NCBI GenBank assembly: GCA_024529925.1
Contig: JAFEUB010000795.1
Coordinates: 1,302,001-1,366,000 of the forward strand
Reading direction: 5' to 3'
DNA from: Ophthalmolycus amberensis
Lineage: Eukaryota > Chordata > Actinopteri > Perciformes > Zoarcidae
DNA length: 64,000 bases
How positions within the stretch are numbered: position 1 is the stretch's first letter; every line of letters begins with the position of its first letter. This document shows positions 1 to 11,645 of the stretch, piece after piece. The position numbers were made by a program, and so were the translations under genes. A model generated the notes under the pieces. That model saw nothing but the letters and a program-made list of their open reading frames with translations, was not told the DNA's origin and did no database searches.

Positions 1-384
1 GGCAGCTTTTTTGACTGTGGATAGTGCCGTCAACTCCCCATTTATCCAGGTTTTCTGGTTGGGGAATGACTTTATTATCTATGTGATCACCACATCATCA
101 ACACATGTGCTGATATATGATCTCACTGTTGATGCATTCTTCAAGATTGATGGCGAGAGTGATGTGCCAGTCTTTACATTCAAAGCAGTCCTGTAGAGCA
201 GCTGTAGCTTCAACTGTCCACACTAAAAATACCAATCGGTTGTTTTGTCATGTATATGCTGATGACCTCATAGAATTCCTGCTGTGCATTTTTTTAAATT
301 TGCATTCAGAGGAATGTAGACATCAACAGCGCTTCCAATCTTCATACTTTTCCCAATGTTGGTGAGTGTATTTTTGTCTGTGGG
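1..384. other. No gene recognised
   Basis: Mixed-composition sequence with two short overlapping open frames (about 61 and 82 codons). Neither shows a domain, splice context or codon pattern that I can support. The left edge may continue a feature outside the window. Confidence 0.5.
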
Positions 385-560
385 AGCTAGCGTGGCTCAC
401 TCCGAAGCTAAAAAATGTGCCTACCAGCACCTCTAAAGCTCGTTAATTTACACATTCTATTTAATTTGTTTCATCTGTACAAAAAACAAAGTGTTTAAAC
501 AATGTGAGTCTCCACTGTTTACCTAGCAACTGCTCCCAGCCATGAAATAGTCTGGACATC
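385..560. mobile_element. Fragment of a teleost foldback repeat family
   Basis: The stretch around 418-490 (cctaccagcacctctaaagc, then a Ttaat-rich run, then ctgtacaaaaaac) matches the interior of the same dispersed family seen more completely at 3781-4450 and 28072-28738. That family contains a tcatttgtttattctgtgca segment. Only the interior survives here, and the gagttagatgagaag-type arms are absent. The family is non-coding, and its assignment to a transposon class is inference from the inverted arms of the other copies. Confidence 0.5.
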
Positions 561-580
561 CCCCCCCCCCCCCCCCCCCC
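560..580. repeat. C21 homopolymer
   Basis: Twenty-one consecutive C residues. This is the longest of four C tracts in the window (others at 1273-1284, 3079-3095 and 34862-34874). Its exact length is likely to be affected by sequencing slippage. Confidence 0.95.
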
Positions 581-2235
581 GCCTAAATGTGTTGACTATG
601 TGATGCACAACAAGCATCATGCCTTAATTAGACTTGACTTGACAAAGTTTAGTCACACTTAACATTTATATCAATGAAAACATAATTTACTGATCCTGAA
701 TATACAAATTACTATTTCTGTCTTCATGTTTACTGTCAACAGAACTATACTTTTTTCCCTTTTCCTTTTGTTATTCATGAATTAATTTGGTAGTTTAATT
801 TAGAGGGCTCAAAAAAATGGCACATTTAGGGTACTCAGGTTTTTCTATTGCTTAGGCAACATCCAAAAGAGCTCTGAAATGACATTGTACACTTCTTGCT
901 AATGCAGTGCTGTATCCAGCAGGAGGGGGCTGTGTGGACGCAATACATATGCAGGTAACCGGCGCACCACACAGCCCAGTGTCCCGCAGCCTTTTAGTGG
1001 GGATGTCATGTTTGCTTCCTGGGGATAAAGATGCCAAACTCAACACAGCAAACCCTACTTAAAATCTGAGCATATTCAGGCCAGTGGAAGATAACAGGAT
1101 TGCACATGAGACCTGTGCTAATGTCTTCTGAAGGGCATTGGGATAAACAGGCACTTGTCTGTGGAGTGGAGGGAGGGTGGGGGTCGGGTGGAGGAAAAGT
1201 GGGGACTTGGGATGGGAGATAGCCAGGTTCTTCCAAGCAGATGGCTTCCCCAGCTACAATGCAACTGAACCACCCCCCCCCCCCACCCCACCCAACTTTA
1301 GGGCCTCATTTCCTCTCATATTGTTTTGTATGAAGGCCAATGTCCTTATTTATGATTTTTTTTCTGTTCAATGTGTACGCTTAGAGACTCCTGTGGTGGT
1401 GAAGTTGCCATGACTTTCATTAAAGCCGAGGCCGAATGAAATATGGATGTGCAGGGAGTGAATTAGAGTGATGGAATGGGCCAAATATTGCCTTCGTGGC
1501 GTCTCGGCAATACTGTCTTGAGGGGATAGATACTCAGGCCTGAGGAAAGTAAAAACCCCTCTCCAAGTTCAGCACATTCATCAGCAGGCCAGAGAAGTTT
1601 GCCTCCATGCAATGTTGATGACAGCTGTGCTACTGAGTATTTTTGCCGTATGAGGAAAAACTGGAATTGGTGTGAATATCTGTAACCTTTATCTGTGATG
1701 AGGGTTTGACCTAACAGGATTCTAACAACTTCAAGCTACTTCAACACATCTATTATGCCCCTGACATTCAAATACCAGTGGTGCTTAAAATTCAATTTGC
1801 TTTTAATGATTTAATGAAATGAGTCAGAACAAGAAAAGGTACAGTACTTCATAAAATCTTTTTCTTTGTGTCACACAGAATGGCTTTATAATATAGAATA
1901 GTAGTTAAAAACCCTTAATAATGGAGGACAAAACTAAAGTTCACATAGATTAAAAATGAATCCCACTGCATGAGAAAGATGTCAATTCTTGGCATCATAG
2001 GAATAAAGATAAAACTGGCACTTTATTATATAAAGATTTATGTAAGATTGTATTGCATCTGAAAGTATAAGCTGGGAAATAGAAATACAATTAGGCAAAG
2101 AAGACTGCTGGTATAATGTATGTAAAATCCAGCTCAAGGATTTGGAAATAGTTTTTTTGGGAGAAACATAGTCCGATTTTTCATTACTCCCAACAATAAA
2201 AGTACATTTTAATCTACACAACAGGCATGCTGTAG
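581..2235. other. Unassigned non-coding sequence
   Basis: No gene seen. The stretch contains a 12-base C tract at 1273-1284 within a C/A-rich run, and a GC-richer block near 880-1030 that has no recognised repeat. Open frames on both strands are under 80 codons and look like chance. The right part (about 1980-2235) lies immediately upstream of an L1-like relic and may include more decayed LINE, but I cannot align it. Confidence 0.5.
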
Positions 2236-2575
2236 ACTATGTGGAGAGAAATGCAGAAACGCAGATCATGCTCGTGTTTTCTAGAAATGAATGAAGATGA
2301 GAAAATTCTGGGACGATGTTTTGGAGGAGCTGATGGCGATACATATTTATATTTAAGCAATCTGACAAGGGAAAATGTTCAATGTGAAGACCGATATCTG
2401 GTTAAAGTTATGTCAGCGGCGAAGAACAAGGCAATCACCACGAAGTGGTGCAAAGAGGATCCTCCTGGCTGGACGATGTTGAGGAGACATTTGAAATGGA
2501 AAGACTCGCACATAAATCAACAATCTGAATTTTTTGAGAATGGGACAAATGGACTGCTTAATAAAACCTTTCCCA
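2236..2575 (+). mobile_element. L1-type LINE ORF2 C-terminal relic
   Basis: A frame from 2239 reads into EDRYLVKVMSAAKNKAITTKW and then CKEDPP. This has the spacing and residues of the segment near the C-terminus of fish L1/Tx1-type ORF2 proteins (RYL...AAKKAITRKW...DPP). After DPP the match shifts frame: from 2472 a different frame reads DDVEETFEMERLAHKS, then two stops, then EWDKWTA, which is the usual end of that protein. The relic therefore has at least one frameshift and two internal stops and cannot encode an active protein. An intact ORF2 would be over 1,000 residues, and only about 110 are visible. The endonuclease and the reverse-transcriptase core are not present here. Family assignment rests on recognised motifs, not on a search. 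Confidence 0.72.
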
Positions 2576-3780
2576 GAGGCACCGCCAGAGCCATTAAATA
2601 GAGACAGGGACATCTTGTGTTGTACTGATATGTCATGTATATCACTGGCACAATTTATGTTTGTTCTGTTGTTACTAAATGAAAACTAATCAAACTTAAG
2701 TTGAAAGTATGAGCTGCATATCTCAGCCTCCAGATCGAACACAATCCAACCTGAAATATGAAACTTATTTTAGTTTTTTTGCAAATATTGTAGAGAGGGA
2801 AGCAAATTCAGCCCACTGAATAGTGGCTAACGACACCATGTTGTCACCACACCAAGTTGCATCCACTTGGTCCCAGCTTGTTGTCATGCTGTATAAATTG
2901 TATGCAGCAGAGTCAACAATGAATTCCGTGTATTCAGCTCAAAATAATCCCGAACAGGCCTTCGTGTGGAAAAGTTTGCAATGTGGAGTGAGTTCACCTC
3001 ATGAGTTTATTCAACAGCACCAGCAGACGGCATGCTTATTCGAGTGTCTTCCTGTAAAATGTAAAATGAAAAATGAATCCCCCCCCCCCCCCCCCTCCAC
3101 CCTTGTCTTGTTTTAGCATTACTGACCATAGTTCTGCTTTCAAGGACTTTCCACACAGATTGATTAAGTTTAGCCTGTAAATCTAATTTGGGTCACATAC
3201 ATATTGATAGAGATGTCAAAGGCTTCCACCTTTACTGCAGTGTACATGTACATATGGAAAGTCTGCTTCAGCGGAGCAACTTTTGCAGTGACAAAAAGTG
3301 CATTCTCGTAGCGGTGTGTGATGTTGGGGAGGGCAGGCTGAAGTGGGAAAAGAAAGCTTAATTGAACAAACTAATGAGTAGTTCTTATTTCCATTGGGGG
3401 TGTGCCAGTGAGATTGCTGGACAGTTTATCTGTGATAAATAAATGCTTTAGGAGCTAATTAGCTTTTAGGCACTCAGGGGAGGGGGGTGTTGAGTGTCCG
3501 AATGTGTGTGTGAGTATGTGTGTGTTTCTGGATATTGCCATATCTTCAAGTCAACACTAGTCTACTTCCTGTTCATTCCCACTCCACCCCCTCACTCATA
3601 CATACACAAAAACAACACCCATAGAGCTACTAAAACAGCTGCAATTACATCAAATACATGCAAATAAATGATAATTAATCTCTTCTTTTAGTGAAAATCA
3701 TTTTGTTAGATTGCGCATGGTCATCCTTCTCTCTCCATGAGTGTTATAACAGCAAGACAATCTAGCTTCTTGTTCCAACT
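2576..3780. other. Unassigned non-coding sequence with C17 tract
   Basis: No gene seen. A C17 homopolymer occupies 3079-3095, and a short GT-rich run lies near 3505-3530. A 97-codon open frame at 2823-3116 runs into the C tract (a proline run) and has no recognised domain. Confidence 0.5.
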
Positions 3781-4450
3781 TAAAGTGATAGTTTAACATT
3801 TTGTGACATACTGTATCTCATTCCCGTTGTTGCCGAGCGTCAGATGAGAAGATTGACACTGTACCACTCTCAGATCAACGTAGGATTAAATGATTGAGTT
3901 TTATGTGATCCGATTCTCCGCATTACTTTATTTTTTATTTTTTAATTTACTATTATTAATGCTAATTTATTCTTTGCATGCAATAGGATTAAAAAAACGT
4001 TTTTGATCATTTTTGCTGAGAGTTAGATGAGAAGACTCTCATATCTGTTTAGCTTAGTACAAAGGTGGAGACAGCTAGCCCGGCTCTGTCTGCAGGTAAC
4101 AAAATCATTCTCATTCTCACGTGTCTCATTTGTTTATTCTGTGCAAAAAACTAATATATAAACACGCCATGTTGTGGTTTGACGGTGCAGGTTATGTGTG
4201 AGACTTTGTTTTGTTACTTTTCGACAAAGCCACGCACCTGTTTCCCTCCGTTTGAGTCTTTGTGCTGAGATAAGCTAACCTGCTGCCAGCTATGAGAGCC
4301 TTCTCATCTAGCTCTCAGCCAAAATGTCAAACTATTCCTTTAGTGATCCTTCTGCAAATCAGAAATTAACATGAATAATAAAAGAATAAAACAGGGAATC
4401 AGATCACCCAAAACCGATCAATCATTTAATTCTGAGAGATCTGAAGTGAT
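3781..4450. mobile_element. Nested foldback element, inverted arms
   Basis: The left end (aaagtgatagtttaacattt at 3782) is matched in inverse by the right end at 4321-4343 (aaatgtcaaactattccttt). Just inside, gagttagatgagaag at 4019 is the inverse of cttctcatctagctctcagc near 4300. A second inverted pair is interleaved: a segment around 3866-3925 containing attaaatgattgagttttat is mirrored at about 4390-4445 (atcaatcatttaatt). A left-arm-like start also recurs at about 4008. The simplest reading is one non-autonomous foldback element inserted in, or recombined with, another copy or a second element. No protein-coding capacity is visible. The same family occurs at 28072-28738 and 29846-30019, with a fragment at 385-560. 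Confidence 0.7.
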
Positions 4451-7080
4451 AAATCCACCAAATGCCTGCCTTTAACAGTTTGTTTGCTGAAGTTTAATCT
4501 TGACTGCACTGCAGTGGGTCATTCTCAACAGTCACAAGTGCATAGAATCTCACCTATCACACTATTTAGGGCCTGTTTTCTATATCTGTTTTGCGGTTGG
4601 AAGAATTATGCTGCAGCCTGTCTGATAAGAGCATATCTGCCTGTGGGACCACATTGAAGAGTCAGAAGTTGGCCGTATCTCAGTCTCTTGGAAGACACTG
4701 CATCTGGTCGTCAGGGTCTGGGGTCCCCATGACGCACACTCTGCAAGGCAAGATCAAGCCATCACTTACTGATTGACTGCCTCATTCAACTCCTCTGTGG
4801 CAATAATTAAAATGCAGCATTTTGTTTGACATGTCTCCTGGTATGGTATGTTTCTCCATTCGTAAGGTTGTAGTGATTGTTGAGGTTCAATTGTATTTGA
4901 AATGTAACATACAATAATCACCTTAAATGGATGGAAAAAAAACTCCTAATGAGTGTTGTGTTAAACTTACAAGTTCTGTCTTTTAGGAAATGTATCGTAC
5001 TGTATATTGAATGTTGCACGTGTTCAAGCATCTTCATTAAATGTGGTAACTTTTTTTCTGTCTTCACCGTTTTTCAGAAATATTTAATCTCATTTGCAAT
5101 CTTCACAGAATGAATGTGAACAGTGATACAATAACTCCCAAATGGAGGAAAGTGCGTATGGATGACCGTCATGTGGCCCTTTTAACAGAAAACAGAAAAG
5201 TCGTATTAACTTCAGATATGAGAATTTCTCGATTCTAAGACTTCTAAAAACGATCCATGGATGCAATGACAGAGCATAATGTGGAGTTTGCTTTCATTTC
5301 AGCCCAGTGTGAGCTTTTTGCGGTCATTTCCTGTCGCACATGTTTCTCTCCTCTTGCCTCTTTTTCTCCTCTGATCTCTGTCTTTCACTGTGGGAGCCAT
5401 GAGGAAAACTCTGCTAGCGGCTAGGCTAATTCAGTGTAAAATGCGACAGGCATTCAATGCCCTGCCTTAGAGCTGCTGTGTGAAAACCTTATTTAGTAGA
5501 TTACAGCACACTCGTAATGCACTGCGGAAGGATTTATGTTTTATTTTCATAATGTTTATGTACTGAGGTGGCTAACACAGCTACTGGTATTACAAAAATG
5601 CAGCCTTTTATATCATAGACTGTTGTTGTAGTCTGATTCTTGAAACCACTTTCTAAATAAAAAGGGAGTTTTGATTTATCTGACTACTTGTATCAATTAA
5701 TGAAACGTGCAGTATTATATAAAATTGAGGATTCAATACGAATCGAATTGTGAGGCCATGAAGATTAAAGATAAAGGAAATGAAAGCTTTTCAGTTCTGC
5801 AACACATTCTTTGTATTGTAGAGGAATCTGCTTTGTTCATACATTAAGCGAAAGGCTCCCTCATGGTCAAACGTTCAAGAGCGGGAGTATGAGTTTATTC
5901 ACAATCAGAGCGAGCTGAAGTGAGAATTTGAAGAATAGAAGGTGGAATACAATATGCACCGGTAGAATATAATGAACACGATAATTATGCTAAATTATAA
6001 AGTGTTGCTGACATCTGTCACCCCAGAATTTCTTTCAACAAATGAAGAGAAATAAACACAGAACATTCCTCTGTTGTGAAGGAGTGTAATCCTCTTGCCT
6101 TCCTGTGCTCCTTTCTTTTCTACTGACAATGATAATTACAGTTTTTCTTGGACGGCTTTCAAGGATTTATCTCCTTTTTTGTATTAATGGCTTTGTGAAG
6201 CTTTTAAATCCAAAAAAGTTAAATTTGTTGGTACTGTGTGACCATTGTAAGTTTTCAATTTTCCATACTTTTGTTCGAAATACCTTTAAGTTGTGATGTA
6301 CAATTATTCTTCAGCTGCTCCTCTAAATATGTATAAAACACATAATGTTCAATTCTTTATGAAAATAGTGGAGCACACTTAAGGTTTGTCCTGGGGTCAG
6401 TCGCTTTTTGCAACTAAATGGATTCAATTCAAAACCCACTCACTCTCAACAAGTCCAAACACAGTTTATAATGGCCTTCCACCTATTGGTAGCAACTCTA
6501 TCCCAAACATATAGGCTGGACTGTCTGCTCTAAAATAAAACATACTGTACACGTTTGCTTCTTTATTGGTTAACATGCACTCCGAACTCCAAAACCACCA
6601 CTAATCTGTGGGATAAAACATCATATATAAACCAAAAAAGGCATTGAAGTACAACAAGCCATCTGGGTTTAAATCAAAGACAACCCCCTGCCACCAAACC
6701 CTTGTTGGGCCAGCTTTTCAAAATGTCCTCCATGTTGCAATTTGGGGACAATGTCTGACAGACCACAGAGTGTATCCCCTCATTCAAAGCCTATTTCTTA
6801 TAACCATGCCCGGTTTTAATCTGACCGAGCCACCTGTGAGGCTCGTCAGAACTTGAGCCCACGGGGGCAGAGCTGGGCCTCATTACTGTGTCGCTGGTTC
6901 TGGCCCAGTTCTCCCCTTGCTCTATCTTTTTGCTTTTCTATTCTTCACCTTGCAGGCATGGTAAAAAAAACGAGAGCCTGCTGCTTGGTCCTCCACATCA
7001 CTCCATGGCTGCAATTTGTCATTTTTCACACGAGATGAAGCCTTTTATGAAATGAAATGAGTTTCCCTAAAATTAAACGC
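4451..7080. other. Unassigned mostly unique sequence
   Basis: No gene seen. The sequence is AT-rich with no repeat I can name. The block around 5390-5540 is more GC-balanced and could be a conserved non-coding element, but nothing decisive is visible. Short open frames (60-70 codons) lack recognised motifs. Confidence 0.5.
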
Positions 7081-7345
7081 CACAAAAGCTCCATGATTAA
7101 TTTGCTTGTTAGGCTATTGCAGCTGTCACCTGTGGAAGACATCTGGACAGCAGATTGACTAATGCCAGCAGTAGGGCTGAAACATGGCTCTCTCTCTCAT
7201 AACCTACCCTACAGTCAGCCTTTCAGTGGGCTTTTAAAGGCTCTACTCGCTGTTTGAAATAGCCCCTTTCTGAGGGGCAATTAATAAGCATTACTTGTGA
7301 TTGACATGGTAATTAGGTGCATTAATGTGGCCATAAGAGGCTTTG
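7081..7345. promoter_or_regulatory. Candidate conserved non-coding element (homeobox/E-box cluster)
   Basis: Within about 265 bases there are adjacent E-boxes CAGCTG (7120) and CACCTG (7127) flanking a MEIS-type CTGTCA. A dense run of homeodomain-type cores follows from about 7278 to 7327 (caattaataag, ggtaattagg, gcattaatg), together with a PBX/MEIS-like TGATTGACA near 7299. Such clustering in otherwise repeat-free sequence is typical of vertebrate developmental enhancers. The motifs are seen directly. Enhancer function and conservation are inference, and short motifs occur by chance in AT-rich DNA. Confidence 0.35.
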
Positions 7346-10300
7346 TATGGGGGGTGCAATGAACTGATGAGGGGAGGGCTGTAGTAGACGTTTGGAAACT
7401 AGGAATGAACACTGCGACCTCACTTAAAAACTAATTGGCCATTTGATTACCGCCACTTTTTTTTGACAGTAATTTTGTCATAAATGGCACGGCCAAAGTA
7501 ACAAAGTGTAATTTCAGCTTTTAGATATACTATTTAATCCCGTGAATCAGTTATTCTCAATTCAGAGTGCATATAAGAATAGAGCTTCCATTATGTGATT
7601 TAAGATTGCCTTCATTACAGCACTGCTAATGCACATTTTTGAAGAAAGGTAAGTATATGTGACAGTCAAACTTTGGCAATACTGTGTGAGGCGAAAATGT
7701 CCTTATAACAGTTACATCATTTGATAACTCCTCATAATAAAGTTTCCATGAGAGAAATACTTACGTATTGTAATTATCCAGAGACAATCACAAATAATGT
7801 TTCATGTTTATGGATGGGAAATTGATAAGTATTGATTTTCTTGCACCTTTCTGAAGGATAATTCTCTTCTTTTCTTACAACTGCCTTCAAAAGACTGACA
7901 AGATGTTAAAGGGTTGCTGCTACTGTTCGTGGAGAATCACCTCTCACTCTGCTGCTCCGGGCAAATTTCAGCCAGTTGCAACTCACCTATTTTAGTTTGA
8001 CATTCTGATTAAGCAAAACAATGTTAATAGAAAACAGTGCAGCCAGCTCTCCCCAAAACTGCCTTTAACATGTAAATCCAACCTTAAAGTCCTCTAAACA
8101 CAGGTGTCTAGAGGGTCCTCTTACCTACCGGTACATTATTCTCTTAAACACTTTATGATTAAGGGATTTATACTGCAAACTCAAAAGGTTTCACTCCTCT
8201 GTGTGAGCTGTTGGAGGTCTTGGAGCCCATCACAGACCACAGAGTCATGTAATGGCGAGCCCAGGCTTATTTTTTAATTATTGCGGAATTACAGGGTAGC
8301 GTTGGTTTATTTATGTGTGCTGTGTAATAAAGAAACATTTCTTAGAAAACTGAGGCTTTGTTGGCATAACTGGTGTTCAGTAAATTCAAAAACACAACAC
8401 AATACTCTGAGATTTGCAGACGAGATATTTGATCAGGCTATTTTGAATGGCACCAGATGGATCCTATCTTATTACTGTGACCAATTATTTTCTCCATATA
8501 TCGAGAGAGAGAGAAAGCAAGAGCGAGGGGGACGAACGGGTGAACGGACGGACATATAAAGGACCCTGCTACTCTAACAATAAACTGCATTGCAATGACA
8601 ACATTACTGAAAGACCTAAGAGAGATGGTTTAACGCCACAGAATAACATTCAGTTCAAAATATCGACACATTCTCTTCTCATTGACAAATTTAAGAAGAC
8701 AAAAATACTACTGCTAACGAGCCTCAGGCCGAGGCTTTGGTTAACCTTTCACAAACATAACTGTCGCTATACTGTGCAGAATCTGTACTCGTACTCGTGT
8801 AATGCTTACACTTACATTTACGAATTAGGTCATGCTTTTATTCACATCATGTTTAATGAGCAGATAGAGTTATTTAGCAGGACCTCATGTGGTTGTTAAT
8901 AATCATTCCAAGTTTGTATTGCGGGATGTATTCGCAACCCTATCCCTATGTAAGTGTGTTATCATGCACCATTTTTCACTTTTGCACTTTGTCACAAAAT
9001 CACAAACAAGTATTTACGCTTGACTGAGGTGGAAAAGTGGAAACATTGATATATTGAGAAAAGCAAAATGCAACAAAGTGTAATGGAAACGGATGCATGT
9101 GACTTAAGCATCAACGGAAGAAACTAAAAATTGCAGCAGACAAAGAAAATCTGATCTGTTTGGACCGACGAAGAGACCTTCCTCAAATTAATACATGAAA
9201 CAATTACATGTATGCCATATTTCCATCAAGTTTTCCACATTGTTTTTGTTTGTCTGGGGTGTGACTAGCGCTCCTTTAATTACATCATTTTATTGCACTG
9301 TCCTCTTCTGCAATGGTTTAATGAAACCTCACCGGAGAATTAGAGCCACCAGCTGTTTATCTTGATGCAATTAAGTGTACTCAAAGCAGTCAGTAAGCAC
9401 ACTAAAAAAAACATGATTATTAAATGTGCTGTTGATGGACAATAATCTCACACAATGGAAAACACAAGGAAATGGAAGAGCTGTTCACAGCTGCAAAACA
9501 TTAAACCTGTTTGTGGATGATGGTGTAACGGCTTTTCCCCCACCTTAAAAAGTTTACTTTATTCCCAAGTCGCAATTTGATAGACACCAGATTATGTGTG
9601 TATTGTATCATTTATGAGTATGATTATTTCTACGGAACTAACTTCAAAAGCAGTATGTTATAATTGGGACCATAAAAAGCATCTACCGTAGGGGAAACTA
9701 GAGAATATTGAACAGATAACATGATCAGACCCTCCTCACATGTATATGTGTTGTTTTCTTTGTAAGCACCAGTAATGACAATTCCCCCATTTCATGATTC
9801 AGTAAAATGTACAGGCACTGTCGCCCTTTCCTGTAAATGAAGATGAATTCTCGACACATACGTATGCCAGTGGCTGTTCTGGTTAACATTAATTCTTAAT
9901 TAAAATGACTGGAGAGGTTGTGGCACCTCTCCTGAAGTCAGGCAGCATTTGTTTTGCTCAGGTTGAGATGTGGGATGATGTGCACAGCATTTAAAATGTA
10001 AATCGGCACGGTGTTTGTCTTGTGCTAGTTACGATGAGTTTACAAGGCAGCATATTACTTTGTTTTAAGTGTGCTGCGGCTGCAAGATACCAGATACAGG
10101 AGAAAAACATGCTCTCCAAGTCCTATATCCGTCCACACCTTAGCATGGCTGTCCTCAACACCAAACCGCAAGGGGAATGAAGGGCATTGTTCAGTGTCAA
10201 TGCGTTACTTCTTGGCTAAACTCCTGCTGCATCCCTGTAGCTATAGCCTCAAAGTCATTTTAGACAGGACTGACAGACTAATCTTGCCCCTCCCAGGCAC

Positions 10301-11645
10301 TCAGTGGAATGACGCCTCCTTCTAAGACTTCAGATCCCAGCCTTACTGCCTCTCTGTCCTAATATCTCTCCTCTCAGCACAACCAGAAGTACAAACACAC
10401 CGTGGCATATTGCCATGACGCCGGTGTTTTTAAGATCAAATGCCCGGCCACATAAAAGCAGCATTTCCAGCCAAAACACACACACAAACAGAGCCACAGA
10501 GCCACACTGATAGACAAACACACACAGTCATACACACACGTCCTGCACTACAATGGCTGTCGCAGGGCTATTTCAATAATCCCCAGCTTGTATGTTTAAT
10601 GGTGAGGGCCCAACAGGAAATGATCGGCAAATGAAACGAAGCAGCAGGTTATTACGTACCACTCTGGTGTCAGCCCAGTTCTCTCCACCATTAATTTTAT
10701 TGTAACTCATTTCTGTGGCCAGAGTGGAGCAGGATTTAATGTTTCCATTCCCCACTCCTGTTCTGCATGACAAATTGTTTTAATAAACATATACTGGGTC
10801 ATAATAAAGTAATAATAATCCTACCAGTCACCTTATATCACTGCAGTTAAATTTTCCCATAAGCCAACACTGCTTACAATGACAATTACATGGTAGCCAA
10901 TCCTCAGCAAGGCAAACACAATGGGCAGATTTAATATAGTTTGTAAATATGATTAGTGTGCTGTCGTGTTATTGGAGTCTAGTATTTACATTTCTCTTCG
11001 GGCCTTTTTACAGTACAGGATCAGCATTGAATAAAGCTTTCGCTCTTTTTCCTTCCTGCTCTCTTTCTTCTTCCAGAATGCCTCCCCTCGCTCCCCTTCA
11101 CAACTTAATGAAAAACGTTGTTGACCGTTAATATTCCACGGATCAATCACCATTTTTAATTTTGCGGATAAATGTGCTATTGTGAAACCCTCAAAGGTCT
11201 CTCCCACCTTGTGTACGTGTGCTTGCGTTTGTGTGTATATGCCTGCGTGCGTTCATGCATGCACACTGGCTTTGTGTGTGTGTGTGAGGTTTGGTTTCTA
11301 AGTGAAAGGGGAGAGAATGTGTTCACGTAATGACTCGTGGTTATTTGCATGGACTGATTGTATGCTACAATTCAATTATTGCCTAAATTTGTTTTTAGGC
11401 CCAGAAGTCATTGCTTTCCGCTGCAATTTACTCAAGACACAAACATTTACATTAAACATAAAAAAATCAATGTGTGAGTTTTTAAATACAGTAGGTTGGC
11501 AGCAACCCTTTGAACTTGTACAAATAATAGAAGTAAACACAGGGCTGTACGTGCTGCTGATAATGACAATTTGGATTGAATTATCTCCTGACGCTGTACG
11601 GCATTATGATGAAAACTGTAACTGCTTGTCAGTTTTGCTGATCAG
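7346..11645. other. Unassigned mostly unique sequence
   Basis: No gene seen over 4.3 kb. A GA-rich run lies at about 8501-8520, CA-rich stretches at 10470-10540, and an imperfect GT run at 11207-11290. The block 9270-9385 (TTTAATTACATC, TGCAATTAAG) and the block 8200-8300 have the look of conserved non-coding sequence, but there is no further support. The 150-codon frame at 8447-8899 and the 151-codon frame ending at 11757 show no family signature in this interval; the latter runs into the Tc1 relic. Confidence 0.45.

Noticed and set aside
8447..8899. 150-codon open frame near a TATAAA-like site at about 8555
   Set aside because: The frame starts in a GA-rich low-complexity stretch, and the TATA-like sequence lies inside it. 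No protein family resemblance.
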